DNA of 64,000 bases, taken from contig NZ_MWUJ01000011.1 of assembly GCF_002210225.1 (NCBI RefSeq), forward strand, positions 1 to 64,000. The letters are read 5' to 3'. Shown one piece after another: positions 36,501 to 43,588 of this stretch. Origin of the DNA: Geofilum rhodophaeum (GTDB lineage Bacteria > Bacteroidota > Bacteroidia > Bacteroidales > Marinilabiliaceae). A program made the position numbers and the translations under genes. Position 1 is the stretch's first letter, and every line of letters begins with the position of its first letter. A model generated the notes under the pieces. It had not been told where the DNA came from. It searched no databases and saw only the letters and a program-made list of their open reading frames with translations.

Positions 36501-36651
36501 AGAATCCGTTGGCCATCTTGATACGCTCAGTCATCTCTACATACTCTGACTCAGGCAGATCAAGAGGGTAATCAACCTGTGCGAAAACCGCCAAAGGAAG
36601 AACTGCCAGTAATAAAACAACAACTATTCTAAGTAAATATCTGTCAATCAT
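27514..36651 (-). CDS. Giant type IX-secreted adhesin with tandem Ig-like repeats and type B (CHU_C) sorting domain
   Basis: A 3045-residue secreted protein with a signal peptide (1-25) and a C-terminal gliding-motility-associated domain (about 2955-3045; FNRWGTIVYRSQG, then NGVYFYVYTVKK), the type B sorting signal for type IX secretion. In between are roughly 25-30 Ig/PKD-like modules of 80-110 residues. One class has YTISNAEAxDAGxYSVVV and SDNDPSN, nearly duplicated around 700-800 and 930-1020. Another has xYTLYYNG, SGxxLxFG and GC-xxxMNG. Modules carry paired cysteines. It resembles SprB-type adhesins or other large filamentous surface proteins. It is first in the operon with PorP/SprF and the OmpA protein, driven by a consensus promoter at 36701-36729. 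Confidence 0.92.
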   Translation of the reverse strand: MIDRYLLRIVVVLLLAVLPLAVFAQVDYPLDLPESEYVEMTERIKMANGFFLKGGSGDLSSVPVTYCSEGGYFDVVPSAWLPEADGLAVEVYSTLGGEQVLQTGWGEIIGSGQASVYRFYPDLVEEEFYGSRIYFYVFQTEFDGEIDVRITIESDYTRIFESPTEFELTRLDPDQCAGNTVTLQLSGSEPFVEYQLERGGTAVGLPLSGNGSPLTFAADQTGTYTVTAISQIQTICETPMDGAIEVEIFPLPDPTASSDASAYCEGDPIQLSGGPDDMVNYSWAYPDGTIVEERNPLIASADYGSHNGTYTLTVESADGCINSTTLDVEVNENPVATLPADFDVCEDAPLNFTATVTGGAGSYSYAWTKEGSPIGTATASISVPNASLGDAGVYEVTVTDANGCGAATASISIGVNERPVIGAVSNDGPACEGESIQLSSSGVTGVGILSYAWTGPNGYSSSDENPLIDPVTSADAGVYTLVVSDESGCSSDPATTTVVVDALPEATLSGDAAVCVGATGSYTAGGGDQYTFTVLDASNTTVESQGPSASNTFETSALAVGSYTINVLVENAAGCTAEESVTLTVNAAPEATIAFDPAVICEGEGSELVVELTTGAAPWSFSYNDGSGLVSRSGISGLTHREEVNHTSNVTYTLLSITDANGCTVNPNTTAALTVNERPSVSVKSDNDPSNEVCLDGTMDLTATASDGIAPYGYQWYFEGNPISGATGATYTISNAEAADAGAYSVVVSSSNAGVTCDSDPASLTVTVVEVTAALDGAAGYCLGGTETYTASGGDSYTFTLYDAGNNVIATQATSVNDSYTTSAALTAGDYTLEVEVANALGCGDVATLPFTIYPEPVASISFSESVVCEGDNTTLEIELTSGSTPWSVTYNNGVGDQTVNGITETSFSLEFSPTGDVTYTLVSITDANGCTATPGTTAEVTVNEVPTVGLLSDNDPSNLVCLGNDMLLTATASGGAGNYVYQWTHNGVVIPGVTGATYTISNAEAGDAGEYSVVVTDTDNGHACESAPASLIVVVTEAVADLSGSGEICAGTSEEYTATGGSSYLFELLDAADAVIDTRAWDSDATYSTDLALAVGTYTLRVTVEDANGCQAQSELPIEVKGSPDNTLTYSATDICSGESITLAAQSGYSTYIFYVNGDEVQNGTDHEYTSNTFVDGDVVKAEIILGACSTESAEQTITVRPLPVVELVSDQPDNVACPGETVLLTASGADQYAFEVNGVQVQAPGATATYSAVFADGDQIIVYGEAANACVASDTLTISVNTPVATLALSSSELCVNEPLTLTAGGGVQYEFFRNGVSLGVAGSASTFEVSDPADADVFSVSVVNEYDCVASEVAAAIVVHDLPTATLNSDQTVFCHGTEVTFTAEGGDAYAFYRIRGGVEELVQEGSSATYSATDFEDGDQVYVEVSDANSCAAASASITLTVRPLPEAGITVAPQYAGEGDDVTISGSGGDDYLFLVNGEPYDGDLNGWITGPIVLTTLQNGDELSVTARNEFGCTDNSEVVTMTIDTYPIEFDLLPVYSEYCENDGGATLYLEEHEPLTNVEYDLFEVNEANELIGPAGITPIEDGDFLIWTGVTEGSYKVVARRLPGGLEKEFAAVAEVKMNSNPTVFDLVAVENTTICEVSISLSGSETGVYYYLQLDGSPLVEDPIEGNGSSLDFGTFSFGGTYSILAVSLNGCSTEMNNPYLKEVTPNSALFTVSSDPVDGSYCEGSEGVIIQTDGSEDGAAYQVYYNGASLGEGVNGTGTPLSFGPYTNEGTYRVVIAGAGGCLYVLDDAITVSEIALPDPVALSAENEGHFCEGDTEGVALTQTGFQADVNYALYYNGALVTGSEWTASSTDMSGSYSYGDFSQAGTYTIQGTTIGGGCSQQVAEIELVADALPTVFELSGDDFYCGPDGQTILALSGSQSDVEYTLYRDDVPVATQSGNGGLLNFIVDQEGEYRVEAVYIHEHTSCPLAMNGIIQVDERPLPDLTKLVNVDVSTADCTTGAEVTLLASEPGVEYEIYWWADEDNNGPTGSILSGDGSDLVFSAAIIDGGGSYRVQAIMNGCPEFLDEIFTVDIPNVLERFNITGEGTVCEGDGGVEVGLSGSEADVTYSLLDRDLGSVVGSPINTAELVGYTAGDALSFGIIEEAGNYIVEAVSNDGTCILEMNGDFELRFNPLPIAFQLTGSGVFCDAGSGAAIGLDDSEENVLYTLIWDDAGVPRTRGTAIGSGEALYFAGVSDEGDYTVYARNTLTGCTSSMNGTVEVEQRPAPSEALTITANDYCSDGSTGELTVAGHETDVFYHLYSPDASGSLIQTLVGTGGTEDLVFEGLQEGNLYTLYASWEDEACMVALSSDISVSLLDSPEVPVLDPIVENPTCAGEAFISVTNAQEGVVYTLINEELGTQFEINDEPVLWDYTFLENEGLLSSFLQVVAVHETTGCRVGSDLFRIEVLDAPGDFVLESNGTPVTRDVPVVKCSNSPFDLRIPVSEDGVLYRLYRRSASGGVDRLATLEGNGAEISFSNINQWPAGDYYVEATFASSGCVGSVAEFTIQLLYSPHHFVPLVLNYTDGRLVVEEKVLNATYTLYFNGEAHPLAPIQVSVLTDDVVWEVGEPGTYYVTSRSNEGCIDESNRITITDVTPPVAEYSLDIDQVLEYCSGDASGIDVVLTGTTAGAFYELVKLDDPDNPEVVQIKKGKGITDGGDVVFNGVEGTHTYSIWVDGSADKFEDASFVVTEYATPSSFLLSRGGAVGSHEITLTGSEEDVWYWLIRNGDIDFEEMPLIGSGEALNFGTVDRPGDYFVMAFGEGGCEAVMEGMANIYQSELVAVNDTLFLSPDDLAGTLDLVENDRFSFIGGLDRFGPGGNLRFSMVQAANSGAETALDEFSGLLSYQKLPSFYGEDFLEYRIENLDVPGRVSGIARVVIMVGNKDFNENQSFLLPNAFSPNGDGINDRLVISGLGETEESTLEVFNRWGTIVYRSQGKQYDNSWDGTSNVGAMVSIGKDLPNGVYFYVYTVKKNVNGSIQTRNYSGYVELRR

Positions 36652-36968
36652 AACCTAATAATTAGGGTAAGACAAGTCTGTCGGGTAAATATTTAACATA
36701 CAAAAATAATCTAATTCGCCTATCTACAAGGCTTGAAACACACAAACAGTCTGCTTTTTATCAACAATTTGTCCCCCTGCTTAAAATAATGTTGATCTTT
36801 TGATCAAAAAAACTCAAAAATTAAGCACATCCTTCCCCTCAAACAAACACGAAACTGCTCACTATCAGCAAATAAATCATGTCGCCAAGCACCTGTTTTC
36901 TATATCTTGTTGTCCTCTTTAGAACAACTATAAATTCCCAGTTTTTACGGTTCAACAGCAATTAAGTT
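36652..36968. other. Intergenic region upstream of the adhesin operon
   Basis: About 317 AT-rich bases without a gene. It contains the adhesin promoter near its left end and a 12-base palindrome TTTTGATCAAAA at 36798-36809. I see no other structure. Confidence 0.5.
36701..36729 (-). promoter_or_regulatory. Promoter of the adhesin operon
   Basis: The minus strand reads TTG (36729-36727), an 18-base spacer, then TATTTTTG (36708-36701), a good TTG/TAnnTTTG match. The ATG at 36651 implies a leader of about 45 bases. Confidence 0.65.
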
Positions 36969-37637
36969 TCATTGCTTAATTTTTGCATTCTCAGGGTTCT
37001 TAAGCCGTGCATACCAATTGGGACGATCCTCCAAGGCGATCTTGGCTATCTTCATAAAATCACTGACCCAATCCTGGAGAACTTTCAACTGTTTCTTCTT
37101 CTCAGCCGTTTGCAGTTTGGCATCCTGTTTCAACTGATCGCATTGCAGGGATACTTCTCTCAGGCTTTGGGCACGCGCCAGGAGTTTTTCCAAATCCTCA
37201 ACCAAAACCCCATACTGCTGAAGCACTTTCTGCCAACGACTTTCCTTTATCAGTCGACTGCAGAAAAGCTCGACCTGATCGATCCAGGCATCAATGGTAA
37301 TGGCGCGAGCGCCTTCCAGCTGTAAGGCCTTACTGACCACGGGATCTTTATCGTAAACGATTCGGGCAATCTGAAGCATTTTCATGTAGTCTTTTCTGAC
37401 CGCCACTTGCAACTGCTTACGTGTTTCATGAGCATCCATCTTGGCCTGCATAACGGCTTCCTGCTTTTGCTGCATGTTGACAAGGTCTACAAAAACACTT
37501 CTGCCCTCCTCCAAACGGGATGTATTGTAGCCAAAACGAGCAAGAGCCTTCAACAAGTCCTGACTCTCCTGAACCAAAGTCAACATCCTGTCTACACTTT
37601 GAATATATGCATCAAATGGCAATTTTGTAAAATGCAT
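36969..37637 (-). CDS. Hypothetical helical protein
   Basis: A 222-residue protein of unrecognised family. It is rich in Lys, Gln, Leu and Glu, with no signal peptide or membrane segment, and looks helical throughout, with coiled-coil-like stretches around 50-85 and 150-190 (KKKQLKVLQDWV). It lacks catalytic-looking motifs. It is monocistronic, flanked by AT-rich intergenic regions on both sides, and the codon pattern looks like its neighbours. It resembles lineage-restricted Bacteroidota proteins that have no assigned function. A structural or cytoskeletal role would be pure speculation. Confidence 0.6.
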   Translation of the reverse strand: MHFTKLPFDAYIQSVDRMLTLVQESQDLLKALARFGYNTSRLEEGRSVFVDLVNMQQKQEAVMQAKMDAHETRKQLQVAVRKDYMKMLQIARIVYDKDPVVSKALQLEGARAITIDAWIDQVELFCSRLIKESRWQKVLQQYGVLVEDLEKLLARAQSLREVSLQCDQLKQDAKLQTAEKKKQLKVLQDWVSDFMKIAKIALEDRPNWYARLKNPENAKIKQ

Positions 37638-37915
37638 TTATAAAATTTTTTATTCGTCCTGATAATCTACAAAAATAGATTAATTTTTTTTATCTGTATT
37701 CAAAGTTTTAATAAAAATTTAGAAATAGATAAATATTATTCACTAAAGGCATAAAAAATAAAGTTTCATATTTGCCATATTTATTTCATTTAAACAATTT
37801 ATCACTATCATAGATATCACTTATAAAAGATTAGGGAATTTCATACAATACAGCATAATTTATATCAAGACTTCAAAATTTTTAATTGTCACCAAATAGC
37901 TGAATCAGAAAAGCC
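37638..37915. other. Very AT-rich intergenic region
   Basis: About 280 bases, mostly A/T with runs of T and A. I see no gene or clear hairpin. The right end carries the regulatory region of the MATE gene. Confidence 0.5.
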
Positions 37916-37938
37916 GGATTTCCGCAAACCGGAAATCC
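37916..37938. promoter_or_regulatory. Perfect inverted repeat upstream of the MATE gene (candidate operator)
   Basis: GGATTTCCG (37916-37924) and CGGAAATCC (37930-37938) with a 5-base spacer. It ends 4 bases before the -7 box at 37943 and covers the place where a -33 element would lie; no TTG is found there. This geometry fits an activator or repressor site. Confidence 0.6.
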
Positions 37939-37942
37939 TATG

Positions 37943-37950
37943 TATCTTTG
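37943..37950 (+). promoter_or_regulatory. -7 box for the MATE exporter gene
   Basis: TATCTTTG matches TAnnTTTG and lies about 33 bases before the ATG at 37984, directly after the inverted repeat at 37916-37938. Confidence 0.6.
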
Positions 37951-37983
37951 CGCAGCTCATTAAAATGAATCATTTCCCCTTGC

Positions 37984-39330
37984 ATGACGGCATTTTTTGG
38001 AAGGTATCGCGACCACTATCGCGCTAATTTTGCACTGGCACTGCCTGTGATTCTATCACACGCAGGTCAGATGGTCGTGGGACTTGCAGACAACTTAATG
38101 GTTGGTCAGCTGGGGGCTACTCACCTGGCTGCGGTTGCTCTTGCCAACAACATCTTTGTGGTGGGCATGATGTTTGGCATTGGTCTAATAACTGCTGTTA
38201 CGCCCCTTGCGGGAAAGGCTTTTGGTGGTGGAGACAGGCTTACAGCGGTGAGCTGGCTGAAGCAGGCTGCCTACATTCATCCTACAATAGCCCTTTTGCA
38301 AACAGCTTTAATGGCGGCGGTGGGACTGGCAATGCCCTACATGGGGCAACCGGAGGAGGTGGTGGAAGTGGCGTTTCCTTACTATATGGTTTTAGTGGGT
38401 ACGCTGCTGCCCATGAATTTCTTCTTTATTTATAAGCAGTATGCCGAAGGTCTGGGCAATACGCGCATTGCCATGCTGATAACGCTGGCATCAAATGTCA
38501 TCAACATTGTGCTGAATTATATCCTTATCTACGGGAAAGCTGGTTTTCCGGCCATGGGCATCATGGGGGCCGGATACGCTACGCTTATATCCAGAATATT
38601 CATGCCCCTGGCCTTCACCCTCCTGTTTTTCAGTCTCAAATTTTTCAAGCCCGAAAGGCAACTGTGGCGCCAAACGCGATTTCACTTTCGCGAAGCCTGG
38701 TACATGCTTAAAATTGGCGTGCCCATAGGGGGCCAGTACATTGTAGAAATGTTGACTTTTAGTCTCGGCAGCATCATGATGGGCTGGATGGGAGAGCGAC
38801 CTTTGGCGGCCCACCAGATTGTGATGAGTCTGGTCAGCTTTACCTACATGGTTTCAGCTGGTTTTGCGGCTGCCACCACTGTAAAGGTAAGTCAGTTCAG
38901 GGGCCAAAAGAACCTGCTTGCCATGAAAAGGTCGGCCCATGCCTCCCTGCACATGGTACTTGTATTTATGTCACTCAGTCTCACCGCCTTTTTATTGCTT
39001 CGCTTCAAGATTCCGGCGCTCTTTGTCCCCGATCATGAAACGGTGGCCATTGCTGGTGGACTGATGCTGGTAGGTGGTTTGTTTCAACTCTTCGACGGGA
39101 TGCAGGTGGTGACTTTGGGGGCCTTGCGGGGTTTAGAGGACGTAAAGGCACCCATGATTATGTTGGTAATTGCCTACTTCCCCATTGCTCTGCCGGTAAG
39201 CTATGTGGCTGGTTTTGTGTTGGACTGGGGCCCGCAAGGTATTTGGATGGGCTACATGGTGGGACTGATGGTGGTGGGTGCGCAGCTCTTGCTCCGCTTC
39301 CGTTACAAGGTCAATAAAATGCTCGCTTAG
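37984..39330 (+). CDS. MATE family multidrug efflux transporter (NorM-like)
   Basis: A 448-residue inner-membrane protein with about twelve membrane helices in two six-helix halves. The family signatures are LALPVILSHAGQMVVGLADNLMVGQLG near the N-terminus and the matching half-repeat VGGQYIVEMLTFSLGSIMMGWMG in the middle. MATE proteins expel cationic drugs or metabolites using Na+ or H+ gradients; the substrate cannot be read from sequence. It is monocistronic, with a palindromic candidate operator at its promoter. Its stop overlaps that of murB by 3 bases in convergent orientation. Confidence 0.92.
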   Translation: MTAFFGRYRDHYRANFALALPVILSHAGQMVVGLADNLMVGQLGATHLAAVALANNIFVVGMMFGIGLITAVTPLAGKAFGGGDRLTAVSWLKQAAYIHPTIALLQTALMAAVGLAMPYMGQPEEVVEVAFPYYMVLVGTLLPMNFFFIYKQYAEGLGNTRIAMLITLASNVINIVLNYILIYGKAGFPAMGIMGAGYATLISRIFMPLAFTLLFFSLKFFKPERQLWRQTRFHFREAWYMLKIGVPIGGQYIVEMLTFSLGSIMMGWMGERPLAAHQIVMSLVSFTYMVSAGFAAATTVKVSQFRGQKNLLAMKRSAHASLHMVLVFMSLSLTAFLLLRFKIPALFVPDHETVAIAGGLMLVGGLFQLFDGMQVVTLGALRGLEDVKAPMIMLVIAYFPIALPVSYVAGFVLDWGPQGIWMGYMVGLMVVGAQLLLRFRYKVNKMLA

Positions 39331-40346
39331 GCGAGCACATTTACCTCGGGCTCCAAAAGGATGCCATACTTCTGCTGCACATCCCTTTGTATGCTTTCGG
39401 CCAAAGCATAGATCTCCTTACCTGTGGCTCCGCCCAAATTAACCAAAACCAAGGCTTGCTTTTGGTGCACAGCGGCACGCCCCACTTGTCGGCCCTTCCA
39501 GCCGGCCTGTTCAATGAGCCAGCCTGCCGGAATCTTTATCTCCATTCCTCCTGCCAATTCATAATGCGGAACATCGGGATGGATGGCTTGCAACTGTTGA
39601 AAAAAAGCAAGGGGAACAACCGGATTCTTGAAGAAACTCCCTGCATTCCCTGCCTCTTTGGGATCGGGCAACTTGCTGCAACGTATGGCTACTATAACCT
39701 TCCTGATGTTGTGGAGATTGATGCTGCCCAGGTCCTCAACCGCACTGCGTACGGGTCCATAATCCAAAAGAAAGCGGGGTTGCTTGCTGAGCCGGATCCA
39801 CACCTGGGTAACAACGACTTTCCCTTTCAGTTCCTTTTTAAATATGCTGTCTCTGTAACCAAAGGCACATTCTTTCTTGTTCAGGGAGAAGGGCAAGGCA
39901 CTGTCGACGAAGTAACCTTCTGCACGAACAAAAACATCCTGAAACTCCACCCCGTAGGCTCCTATATTCTGTACGGGGGCAGCCCCTACGTCTCCGGGAA
40001 TGTAGGACAGGTTTTCAATGCCGCCATAGCCTTTTTCTACACTCCAGGCCACCAGCGCATCCCATTCTACTCCGGCACCGACTTTCAGCAGTACTTGCTC
40101 ATTGTCTTCTTCAGCAACTTGAATGCCATCAATGGCAGAATGCAAAACAACACCGTCGTAATCCTTCAAAAACAAGAGGTTGCTCCCCCCGCCCATCAGC
40201 AACAAGGAATGTTGCCTGATGAGGGTCCCATTCAGGAGCTCTTTTAGTTCCTCTTCGTTGTGGTAGACCAAATAATATCTGGCCTTCACATCCAGACCAA
40301 AGGTATGCAGGTCTTTCAGCGAATGATTCTCGTGGTGTAGTATCAT
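39327..40346 (-). CDS. murB: UDP-N-acetylenolpyruvoylglucosamine reductase
   Basis: A 339-residue FAD enzyme of the E. coli-length (type I) MurB class. Visible are the FAD-binding GGGSNLLF near 52-59, IPGDVGAAPVQNIGAYGVE, the catalytic serine in GNAGSFFKNP and the C-terminal glutamate in LLEPEVNVL. It reduces enolpyruvyl-UDP-GlcNAc to UDP-MurNAc in the cytoplasmic phase of peptidoglycan synthesis. It lies 17 bases downstream of the BY-kinase gene, suggesting co-transcription of an essential wall gene with a polysaccharide export cluster. Confidence 0.94.
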   Translation of the reverse strand: MILHHENHSLKDLHTFGLDVKARYYLVYHNEEELKELLNGTLIRQHSLLLMGGGSNLLFLKDYDGVVLHSAIDGIQVAEEDNEQVLLKVGAGVEWDALVAWSVEKGYGGIENLSYIPGDVGAAPVQNIGAYGVEFQDVFVRAEGYFVDSALPFSLNKKECAFGYRDSIFKKELKGKVVVTQVWIRLSKQPRFLLDYGPVRSAVEDLGSINLHNIRKVIVAIRCSKLPDPKEAGNAGSFFKNPVVPLAFFQQLQAIHPDVPHYELAGGMEIKIPAGWLIEQAGWKGRQVGRAAVHQKQALVLVNLGGATGKEIYALAESIQRDVQQKYGILLEPEVNVLA

Positions 40347-40363
40347 TTAAAGTAAAGCTCAAA

Positions 40364-42742
40364 TCAATTAAAATACCCCGATGACGTGTAGTAACCGTAG
40401 CCTTTGTGTGTGGTGGTGACATCATTCAAAACCAGACCAATACACTTCACCCCTTCGGTGACCAAATTACTCATAGTCAGGTTAAAGTGCTCCTTCTGGG
40501 TCACTCCCGACCGCACTACAAACAGGTGACAATCGGCCAAATCCATCAAGAGGCGACCATCAGATACGAGTCCCACCGGTGGCGTATCTACAATAACAAT
40601 ATCATAATTGTCACGCAGTTCCTGAAAAAAGCGAATGGTCTGGGCCGAAGAAATCAACTCAGAGGGATTGGGGGGAATAACGCCTGCCGGTATAATACAA
40701 AGATTCTCTTGTCCCGATGGTTTGCGTATGTCTTCAAAACCTACCTGCCCAATAAGATAGTTGCTGATACCGGGCATATTGGAAAGGCCGAATATTTGGG
40801 ACAAGCGGGGTTTGCGCAAATCGAAACCAACCAGGGCAGTCTTCTTGCCGGTAAGCGCAAAGGCGGTAGCCAAATTAACCGCACAAAAAGTTTTTCCATC
40901 ACCGGTGTTGGTAGAGGTAACGGAAATGATTTTACCGGGATTTTGCGAAAGAAGGAAACGTAACCGTGCACGCAGCGAACGGAAACTCTCGGCCACCACC
41001 GAGTTACTTTCGGCAATGACTACATTTTCGGGACTGTCCTTGGCACGTAAGATTTCGCCCACAATGGGCACATCCCGAAAATGGCCCTCGAGGTCTTCAC
41101 GTCCGCGAATCCGTGTATTGAAAAGCTCACGCAGTGCAATAATGAGAGCCGGAAGTATCAGTCCCGCCATCAATCCCTTACTGTAATTGCTCTTTTTGTT
41201 GGGCAATATCGGGCTGGAGACGCTGGCTTGATCCAATACCTCATTATCGGGTACATTGGAGGCTTTGGCAATCTGCATCTCCGAACTTTTTTGCAAAAGG
41301 AAGGTGTAAATGGCATCGTTGAGTTTGTGACTGCGCTCCAAGGCCAGGAAATCTCTTTCCAGCTCGGGCAAATCGCCGATGCGACTGGTCAGTCGTCCAA
41401 GCTGCCTACGCAGCTCGCTCTGTTTCATGCGAATGCTCTCCATTTGCTTTTCAACAGCTGTAAGCAACGAGGATTGCGACATTTCAATTTTCCTGGCCAA
41501 CTCCAAGCGATAGGGGTTGTTGCCCCCACTCTCAGCGGCCACCAGGGCAGCTTCCTTAAGCAAATCGATGTGCTCCTTTACAACAGACTGGATAAGCGCT
41601 GCTGGTTCACTTGAAAAAGCAGGCAACAAATAGTCGTTGTCGTCCAAATCGTTGGTCGACAAACGCTGGTGCAAGTCGCTGAGGTAGGTCAGACTGACTT
41701 CCATCAGACGTTGTTCTTTTTCGTATTCGAAAAACTCTTCGGAAAGTCGCGACGACATTTCAGAAGGCATCATAAAGCGGTTTTCCCGACGAAAATCCAT
41801 CAGCTTTTGCTGGGTGACTTTTAAAGTGTCGGCCACTTGTAACAACTGCCGCTGAATAAACTCTATGGACCGGTTGGCCATATTGTTCTTGCGCTCCAGG
41901 TTGTTGTCGATCACCTCCTCGGAAAAGGTGTTGAGAAAGCGGACCAGTTTTTGGGGCTGTTGACCGGTGGTGGAAATAAAGATGATGGAAGAGCCCTCCC
42001 GATAGGGTGCCACATTGAGTGCTCCCCTAAGAGAAGAGGCAATGGCCGAATGCGAGTTGAAACGAAACATGTAGGTACCGGGAACAGGTGCACTTCGGCC
42101 GGGTGCAGCCATAATGCGGAAGGAAAAGGCCGAATGTTGAACCGCTTCTCCGGCTTGTACCACCTGGTCAAATTCTATTGGTCCGGAATGACCAACATTG
42201 CTTGCCTTGTTGTAGTTGTGTAAGGGGCTGCCCTCGGAGCGTACTGAGAGTTGAATGCGACCATCATCCAACACGGCAGCATTAAAATTGGCATTCAACA
42301 ATTGTGGATGCAGGGAGTCAAAGGCCACCACAAAGGGCAACGGGTCGTACAATTCGGTATCTTTCAAACGTCCTTTTGAGAAGTAACTCACCCCAAAATC
42401 GAGCCGGTTTACGGCACGTAAAACCATGGCGTGACTGCGAATGATAAAACTTTGGTTCTCGAAACTGCGCATCTCGGGTGAAAGCCCAAAGCCTTCGGTA
42501 AGCACCGAAGCCGACAAATTCCGCTCCTGATCGACCTTGAACAACATGGTGATGGAGGCCCGGTAAACCGGAACGGTATAGCGGTGATAAACCCAGGCCG
42601 AACCCAAACCCAGCGGCACAAAAATGACAAACAAATACCAATTGCGCAGCACCAGACGAAGAATTTTCCGAATGTCGGAAAAACCATCACCACCGGGGCG
42701 CCCGGGAGCTTGTGGATGGGGTTGATTGACAGGAATGGCCAT
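40364..42742 (-). CDS. Polysaccharide co-polymerase / BY-tyrosine autokinase (Wzc-type), copy 1
   Basis: A 792-residue inner-membrane protein. A Wzz-type chain-length domain spans two membrane helices (about 35-55 and 530-550) around a periplasmic coiled-coil region. The C-terminal bacterial tyrosine kinase has Walker A TGDGKTF near 608-616, Walker A' LVGFDLRKPRL and Walker B IVDTPP. The extreme C-terminus carries a tyrosine cluster (GYGYYTSSGYFN, 781-792), the autophosphorylation site. It controls polymer length and export together with Wza. It is read with GT2 and WecA-like genes upstream and murB downstream. A second kinase of the same type lies on the opposite strand (45642-48068). Confidence 0.92.
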   Translation of the reverse strand: MAIPVNQPHPQAPGRPGGDGFSDIRKILRLVLRNWYLFVIFVPLGLGSAWVYHRYTVPVYRASITMLFKVDQERNLSASVLTEGFGLSPEMRSFENQSFIIRSHAMVLRAVNRLDFGVSYFSKGRLKDTELYDPLPFVVAFDSLHPQLLNANFNAAVLDDGRIQLSVRSEGSPLHNYNKASNVGHSGPIEFDQVVQAGEAVQHSAFSFRIMAAPGRSAPVPGTYMFRFNSHSAIASSLRGALNVAPYREGSSIIFISTTGQQPQKLVRFLNTFSEEVIDNNLERKNNMANRSIEFIQRQLLQVADTLKVTQQKLMDFRRENRFMMPSEMSSRLSEEFFEYEKEQRLMEVSLTYLSDLHQRLSTNDLDDNDYLLPAFSSEPAALIQSVVKEHIDLLKEAALVAAESGGNNPYRLELARKIEMSQSSLLTAVEKQMESIRMKQSELRRQLGRLTSRIGDLPELERDFLALERSHKLNDAIYTFLLQKSSEMQIAKASNVPDNEVLDQASVSSPILPNKKSNYSKGLMAGLILPALIIALRELFNTRIRGREDLEGHFRDVPIVGEILRAKDSPENVVIAESNSVVAESFRSLRARLRFLLSQNPGKIISVTSTNTGDGKTFCAVNLATAFALTGKKTALVGFDLRKPRLSQIFGLSNMPGISNYLIGQVGFEDIRKPSGQENLCIIPAGVIPPNPSELISSAQTIRFFQELRDNYDIVIVDTPPVGLVSDGRLLMDLADCHLFVVRSGVTQKEHFNLTMSNLVTEGVKCIGLVLNDVTTTHKGYGYYTSSGYFN

Positions 42743-42800
42743 GTACCGTATTGCGTTAAATATGTCGCTAAACTATAAAAAAACACCTTATAATCATAAT

Positions 42801-43571
42801 CTAAGCCAGGGGGGCTTTGCTCCGCTGAAAAAACTGCCCGATTTTGCGCAGGTTTTTAGCCAGCAGGCTGTACCAGCCGCCAACCCTGTTTTTGCGAAGG
42901 GCCCGGTAATCTTCGAGGGACTTTTGAAGCAAACCCCGGAGACTGCCGTTGCTGACGCCGCCTGCCTGCATATTTACCATTACCTCAGGCAGATGGTTTA
43001 CACGCAGGTCCTTCACCGACAAGGCCCGCAGCAGCCAGTCGTAATCGGCAGCGATGCGAAAGGAGGTATCAAAGTTTCCGATCTGCTCCAGCAGGTCCCG
43101 AGTGAAATAAACGCTTGGATGCGGAGGCATCCAACCGTGGCGCAGGCTTTTGGTCTTAAAAACGCCACTTTTCCATAAACGAAGAACGCGCAAGGGCTCG
43201 TGGGAAGTGACGTATTGCAAATCGCCATACAATAAATCCCAGGGCGCTGTTTCATGACTGCTGAGTACCCTGCTGAGCACCTGCTCATGGGCAAAGCGAT
43301 CGCCGGCATGCAGGAAACCCAATAAACTGCCCCGGGCCATTTTAAGTCCCTTGTTCAGGGCATCGTAGATGCCCTGGTCGGGTTCACTCACATAGGCATG
43401 AACCACATGATTGTATTGCGCCAACATCTGCACCGTGCCGTCGTCCGAACCGCCATCTACCACAATGTACTCCAGTTCCGCACAGTCCTGGGCCGCTACA
43501 GAACGTATGGTTGCTTCCAATTGCCTGCAGGCCTGGTAGCTGATGGTGATTAAGGTGAGCTTTGGCAACAT
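42801..43571 (-). CDS. Family 2 glycosyltransferase
   Basis: A 256-residue GT-A fold transferase. The N-terminal LTLITISYQA and VVDGGSDDGT (about 37-46) form the nucleotide-sugar site, followed by EPDQGIYDALNKGL and LHAGDR. It transfers a sugar, unknown here, onto a growing polysaccharide on the cytoplasmic face of the membrane. Length and motifs match the WcaA/GT2 group. It lies between the WecA-like and Wzc-like genes in the same direction (17 bases from the former, 58 from the latter). Confidence 0.9.
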   Translation of the reverse strand: MLPKLTLITISYQACRQLEATIRSVAAQDCAELEYIVVDGGSDDGTVQMLAQYNHVVHAYVSEPDQGIYDALNKGLKMARGSLLGFLHAGDRFAHEQVLSRVLSSHETAPWDLLYGDLQYVTSHEPLRVLRLWKSGVFKTKSLRHGWMPPHPSVYFTRDLLEQIGNFDTSFRIAADYDWLLRALSVKDLRVNHLPEVMVNMQAGGVSNGSLRGLLQKSLEDYRALRKNRVGGWYSLLAKNLRKIGQFFQRSKAPLA

Positions 43572-43588
43572 AGGGTGCAGATAGATAT

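Noticed and set aside
27514-36651. Possible array of direct repeats or frame-shifted pseudogene
   Set aside because: The frame is open over 3045 codons with a signal peptide and intact C-terminal sorting domain; repeats are protein modules.
39387-40247. 286-codon open frame on the plus strand
   Set aside because: Antisense to murB, which has full motif support.
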